Of a stretch of 64,000 nt of DNA, positions 61,718-64,000 are shown piece after piece. The stretch's first letter is position 1. Every line of letters begins with the position of its first letter. This DNA comes from CAIWHR01 sp963734055 (GTDB lineage: Bacteria; Pseudomonadota; Gammaproteobacteria; Burkholderiales; Casimicrobiaceae), in NCBI GenBank assembly GCA_963734055.1, contig CAVTFQ010000008.1, positions 143,074 through 207,073 of the forward strand, read 5' to 3'. A program made the position numbers and the translations under genes. Under the pieces are notes generated by a model that did not search any database, was not told where the DNA came from, and was given only the letters and a program-made list of their open reading frames with translations.

Positions 61718-61915
61718 CTATTTCGGGTCCTGTCCGGATATACTCGCCGCCCAGCCTGCGGCGTACTTCTCCATCGTGTCGATCTGCGCCGCCTCGATCT
61801 CCGCCGCGTGGTCCCACGCTACGGCCCGCACCGTCGCCGGTTGAATCTTGGCGAGGATGCGATGCGCCGCCTCGATTAGGTCGAGGTTCTTGTGTGCCTT
61901 GCCGCGGCCGTTCAT
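61718..61915 (-). CDS. Small 65-residue protein of the integrated element
   Basis: MNGRGKAHKNLDLIEAAHRILAKIQPATVRAVAWDHAAEIEAAQIDTMEKYAAGW: helical, resembling small AlpA-linked proteins of phage satellites that lack a known role. Its ATG overlaps the stop of the AlpA-like gene by 4 bp (ATGA). Confidence 0.5.
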   Translation of the reverse strand: MNGRGKAHKNLDLIEAAHRILAKIQPATVRAVAWDHAAEIEAAQIDTMEKYAAGWAASISGQDPK

Positions 61916-62316
61916 GGCGCCCCCCGCCCGGCTCGTGCCCTGGCACGAGCCGGGCAATCGCCGGGGACATCCTCGCGCCTCAGCGACTTCTTCGGAGGGG
62001 ATGCGGCTCCCCTCGACTCCGCCAGCGCCTTCGCGGTGACCTTGTTTGCCTGCCGCTTCGCATGGGCGAGCCGCACCAGTTCCTTCGCTCGCGTGGAATC
62101 CAGTTGCGTCGCCGTCGAGCCGTTAACCGGCTTGGCGCGCTTCGCGAGAATCTTCTGGTATGCGATGACCTTGTCTTCACGTATTCCGCGTCGATTCGGA
62201 CCGATCAGCATCGTCTCGGGGAATTCCGGATCATCGCGGAGCCGGCGTTCGCCCGTCGCGCGGCTGAACCCCATGGCACGGCACGCCTTGGCGAACGGCA
62301 GGATTGCATAGAGCAT
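61912..62316 (-). CDS. AlpA-like DNA-binding protein
   Basis: 134 residues. MLYAILPFAKACRAMGFSRATGERRLRDDPEFPETMLIGPNRRGIREDKVIAYQKIL matches the MerR-like fold of AlpA/excisionase proteins (helix-turn-helix, PxxxxIGPNRRGxxxxxxxxY). The C-terminal half is basic and ends in an odd low-complexity tail (PARARARAGRGAP) encoded by a perfect 14-bp hairpin at 61924-61953. Likely an excisionase or regulator of the element, lying one 211-bp gap after the integrase. Confidence 0.75.
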   Translation of the reverse strand: MLYAILPFAKACRAMGFSRATGERRLRDDPEFPETMLIGPNRRGIREDKVIAYQKILAKRAKPVNGSTATQLDSTRAKELVRLAHAKRQANKVTAKALAESRGAASPPKKSLRREDVPGDCPARARARAGRGAP

Positions 62317-62527
62317 TGTTGCGGGCCTCTGTTGCTGCGGCCCGCTTTGGGATTCGGTGGGGGCGCTAGACCGAGCGCCTCGCCCACCGGGGAGGGTCAT
62401 CGTGCCACCGGCACGACGGCGCACGGTTGCTGCCCGCGCGACTTGCAGAAATTAGACGGCCTTAGCGGATTGTTGTCAATGACCCGAAAACATGATGCAC
62501 GTCACGATGCGCGCATCCGATACTGGA

Positions 62528-63838
62528 TCATGCGGCCTCGCGCCTGTCGGTGATCGAGACGACATTCTGCGCGTCGCGTTCCTGTTGCGTGAGCCATGCC
62601 GCCCACTCGCGCATTAACACTCGACGCTCGTCGATGAAGTCGTATTCGTTGTAACTGGCCCTTACGACATTCTTCTCAGTGTGGCCTAGCTGCCGCTCGA
62701 TTGCGTCGGCGGTCCAGCGAGTAACACCGTCGATTGTTCCTCGGCGATTCGCCCACGTCGAGAGCAACCCGCGTGCACCGTGACCCGTCATCTTGCCCTT
62801 GAGGCCCATCCTGTAGAGCAGCGCGAGCACGGTGCTATCGCTCATCGGTTCGACTGGATTCTTGACGTTCGGGAACATCAACGGGCCGGCCCCGGAGATC
62901 CGTCTCAACTGCGCGAGCACCGCCATCGTCTCGTCAGCGAGCGGCACAACGTGCGGGATGTCGGTCTTCGTGCGGGTCTCGGGAACCTTCCATTCCCGGG
63001 CCTGCTCGTCGATCTCGGACCATCGCCCGAGGCGGAGTTCGGTCGTCCTCAATCCGGTGAGCAGCAATATCCGCAGCGCTATCCGTGTGATCGGCTCCGC
63101 GTCAGCGAATGCGAGATCGACAAGAAGGCGACCGACTTGGTCGAGCGGCAGCCGCGCATGGTGTTTGACCTTCGGCGGATCGGGTACCTCGATTTCGTCG
63201 AACGGGTTGGCGTCGAACTTCGGCAGGCCGCGCTTCGCGCGCTGGCCGTTCTCACGCTCGAAGACCGCCCGAACGTAGAGCTTGACGTCCGCGGCATGGG
63301 TGAACGCCCCGCGACCGACGATCTCGTCGATCAGCGCTTGCCCGTTCGCCGTGTTGACCTTGGTGAACGCGATGTTGCCGAGCGCGGGCTTCACGTCGAT
63401 GCGGCCCATGCGCTCGATATCCCGGCGGTGATTCGCGCTCCACCCGGCTTGTTTGTGGCGGACGTAGTTGTCCCAAGCCCGGCCGAAGGTGTTGTCCCTC
63501 TCATCGGCCCGTTTTAGCGCGGCTGCCTGCCGGTCCTCGCGCTTGACCGCGACCGGATCAACCTTAGCGGCGAGGAGGCGCCGGGCGTTGTCGCGCAGGT
63601 CACGGGCACCGTCGACCCGCTTTCCCTTGATTACGGTCGTTAGGAGCGGGATGTCGGGATATTTCCCGAGCGCCACGGTCTTCTCGACGCCGTCGAGCTT
63701 GCCCTTGAGCCTCCAGAGCTTCGCCCCGGACGGTTTGACTAGGAGGTACAGCCCCAAGCCATCGGTGAGCTTGTAGGCGCGATCCTTGGCCTTGGCGGTC
63801 CGGATGATGTCGTCGGTGAGTTCGTCTAGTTTGGCCAC
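62528..63838 (-). CDS. Tyrosine recombinase/integrase (P4-type)
   Basis: 436 residues from GTG 63838. The N-terminus has the DUF4102-like part (KLTDGLGLYLLVKPSGAKLWRLK, VALGKYPD), then the SAM-like core (GRAWDNYVRHKQAGW) and the catalytic domain: Arg in LLTGLRTTELRLGRW, His-x-x-Arg in TGHGARGLLSTW, His in QLGHTE and the nucleophilic Tyr in RASYNEYDF. It inserts the element into the chromosome, usually at a tRNA gene. The site itself is not visible. Confidence 0.93.
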   Translation of the reverse strand: MAKLDELTDDIIRTAKAKDRAYKLTDGLGLYLLVKPSGAKLWRLKGKLDGVEKTVALGKYPDIPLLTTVIKGKRVDGARDLRDNARRLLAAKVDPVAVKREDRQAAALKRADERDNTFGRAWDNYVRHKQAGWSANHRRDIERMGRIDVKPALGNIAFTKVNTANGQALIDEIVGRGAFTHAADVKLYVRAVFERENGQRAKRGLPKFDANPFDEIEVPDPPKVKHHARLPLDQVGRLLVDLAFADAEPITRIALRILLLTGLRTTELRLGRWSEIDEQAREWKVPETRTKTDIPHVVPLADETMAVLAQLRRISGAGPLMFPNVKNPVEPMSDSTVLALLYRMGLKGKMTGHGARGLLSTWANRRGTIDGVTRWTADAIERQLGHTEKNVVRASYNEYDFIDERRVLMREWAAWLTQQERDAQNVVSITDRREAA

Positions 63839-64000
63839 GGATACCCCTTTTGCGCGGATACCCCCGAACGTTACGCTCCTGACCGGCGGCTGTAAACAAA
63901 CGGACTCTAGCGGGGTTTTGGCACCTGCCTACAGGGAGTTAGAGGGAAAACCGTGGAAATTGGCCCGCTGCGTGATACGGATTGAGCGGGTTTGGAAGGG

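Larger units (their letters stand above)
58680..63838 (-). mobile_element. Integrated replicating element (satellite-like), limits approximate
   Basis: A block of eleven or more tightly packed minus-strand genes with no metabolic content: tyrosine integrase at the right end, AlpA-like protein, tiny ORFs, an initiator-like protein with internal iterons, a winged-helix protein and a coiled-coil protein. Most genes overlap by ATGA. No capsid, packaging, lysis or conjugation genes are visible. Ends are set by the first and last gene; I found no tRNA or direct repeat that would mark attachment sites inside the window. Confidence 0.75.

Noticed and set aside
63839..64000. Attachment site or tRNA next to the integrase
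   Set aside because: No tRNA-like fold or T-loop sequence is visible here, and no direct repeat with the region left of 58730 was found.
1..64000. CRISPR arrays, rRNA or tRNA genes
   Set aside because: No regular short direct repeats with unique spacers and no recognisable RNA gene. The only tandem array (2486-2780) has ~110-bp units with hairpins and no spacers.

Overview
The window is GC-rich, densely coded chromosomal DNA with Shine-Dalgarno sequences and many 4-bp ATGA overlaps. The gene set (obgE-proB, rppH, periplasmic nitrate reductase napDABC, surE, an AlgH family protein, two TRAP transporters, family III CoA-transferase, a Zur-type zinc cluster) points to a betaproteobacterium. That is inference from family content; I cannot name a genus. 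No rRNA, tRNA or CRISPR array was found.

Region by region. 0-4.1 kb: the end of a glycosyltransferase, then obgE and proB. The proB 3' end runs into a three-unit array of hairpin-rich ~110-bp repeats, flanked downstream by a second copy of the last seven proB codons. Two small envelope genes follow, then a 269-bp MITE-like element with perfect 18-bp terminal inverted repeats that touches the rppH stop codon. 4.1-10.5 kb: rppH, a HtrA-type protease and napDABC. 10.8-20.5 kb: pyruvate phosphate dikinase, a phosphoribosyltransferase, a benzoate-CoA-ligase-like enzyme, a secreted matrixin-type metalloprotease, surE and a lipid-kinase-like protein. 20.5-25.8 kb: exported AlgH, a lipoprotein, then a zinc-responsive cluster: DUF3299 protein and zur diverging from a palindromic operator, an ABC exporter-type pair, a small Cys-containing secreted protein and a ZIP transporter. 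26-30.3 kb: an HlyD/FtsX/ATPase three-gene export system and a tiny K+ channel.

30-48 kb is looser and patchier: MarC, a nucleotide cyclase fused to a YHS metal-binding domain, an operon joining an HMG-CoA-lyase-like enzyme and a CoA-transferase to a complete TRAP transporter, a MOCOS-like class V aminotransferase, a graveyard of oxidoreductase and thioredoxin fragments (40.0-41.3 kb), a class II glutamine amidotransferase, a membrane pseudokinase, a thioesterase, an SDR and aquaporin Z. 49-55 kb: a second TRAP system and a penicillin-acylase family enzyme. 55.7-58.4 kb: a delta-60-repeat lipoprotein gene broken by a decayed IS256-family element with an 8-bp target duplication.

58.7-63.8 kb is an integrated element, all genes on the minus strand and mostly overlapping: tyrosine integrase, AlpA-like protein, several very small ORFs, a winged-helix replication-initiator-like protein, a second winged-helix protein and a coiled-coil protein. 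Five copies of an 11-bp palindromic iteron lie inside the initiator gene, an arrangement like the lambda O gene with its internal origin. No capsid or lysis genes are visible, so it resembles a replicating satellite or plasmid-like integrative element. Neither attachment site could be located.
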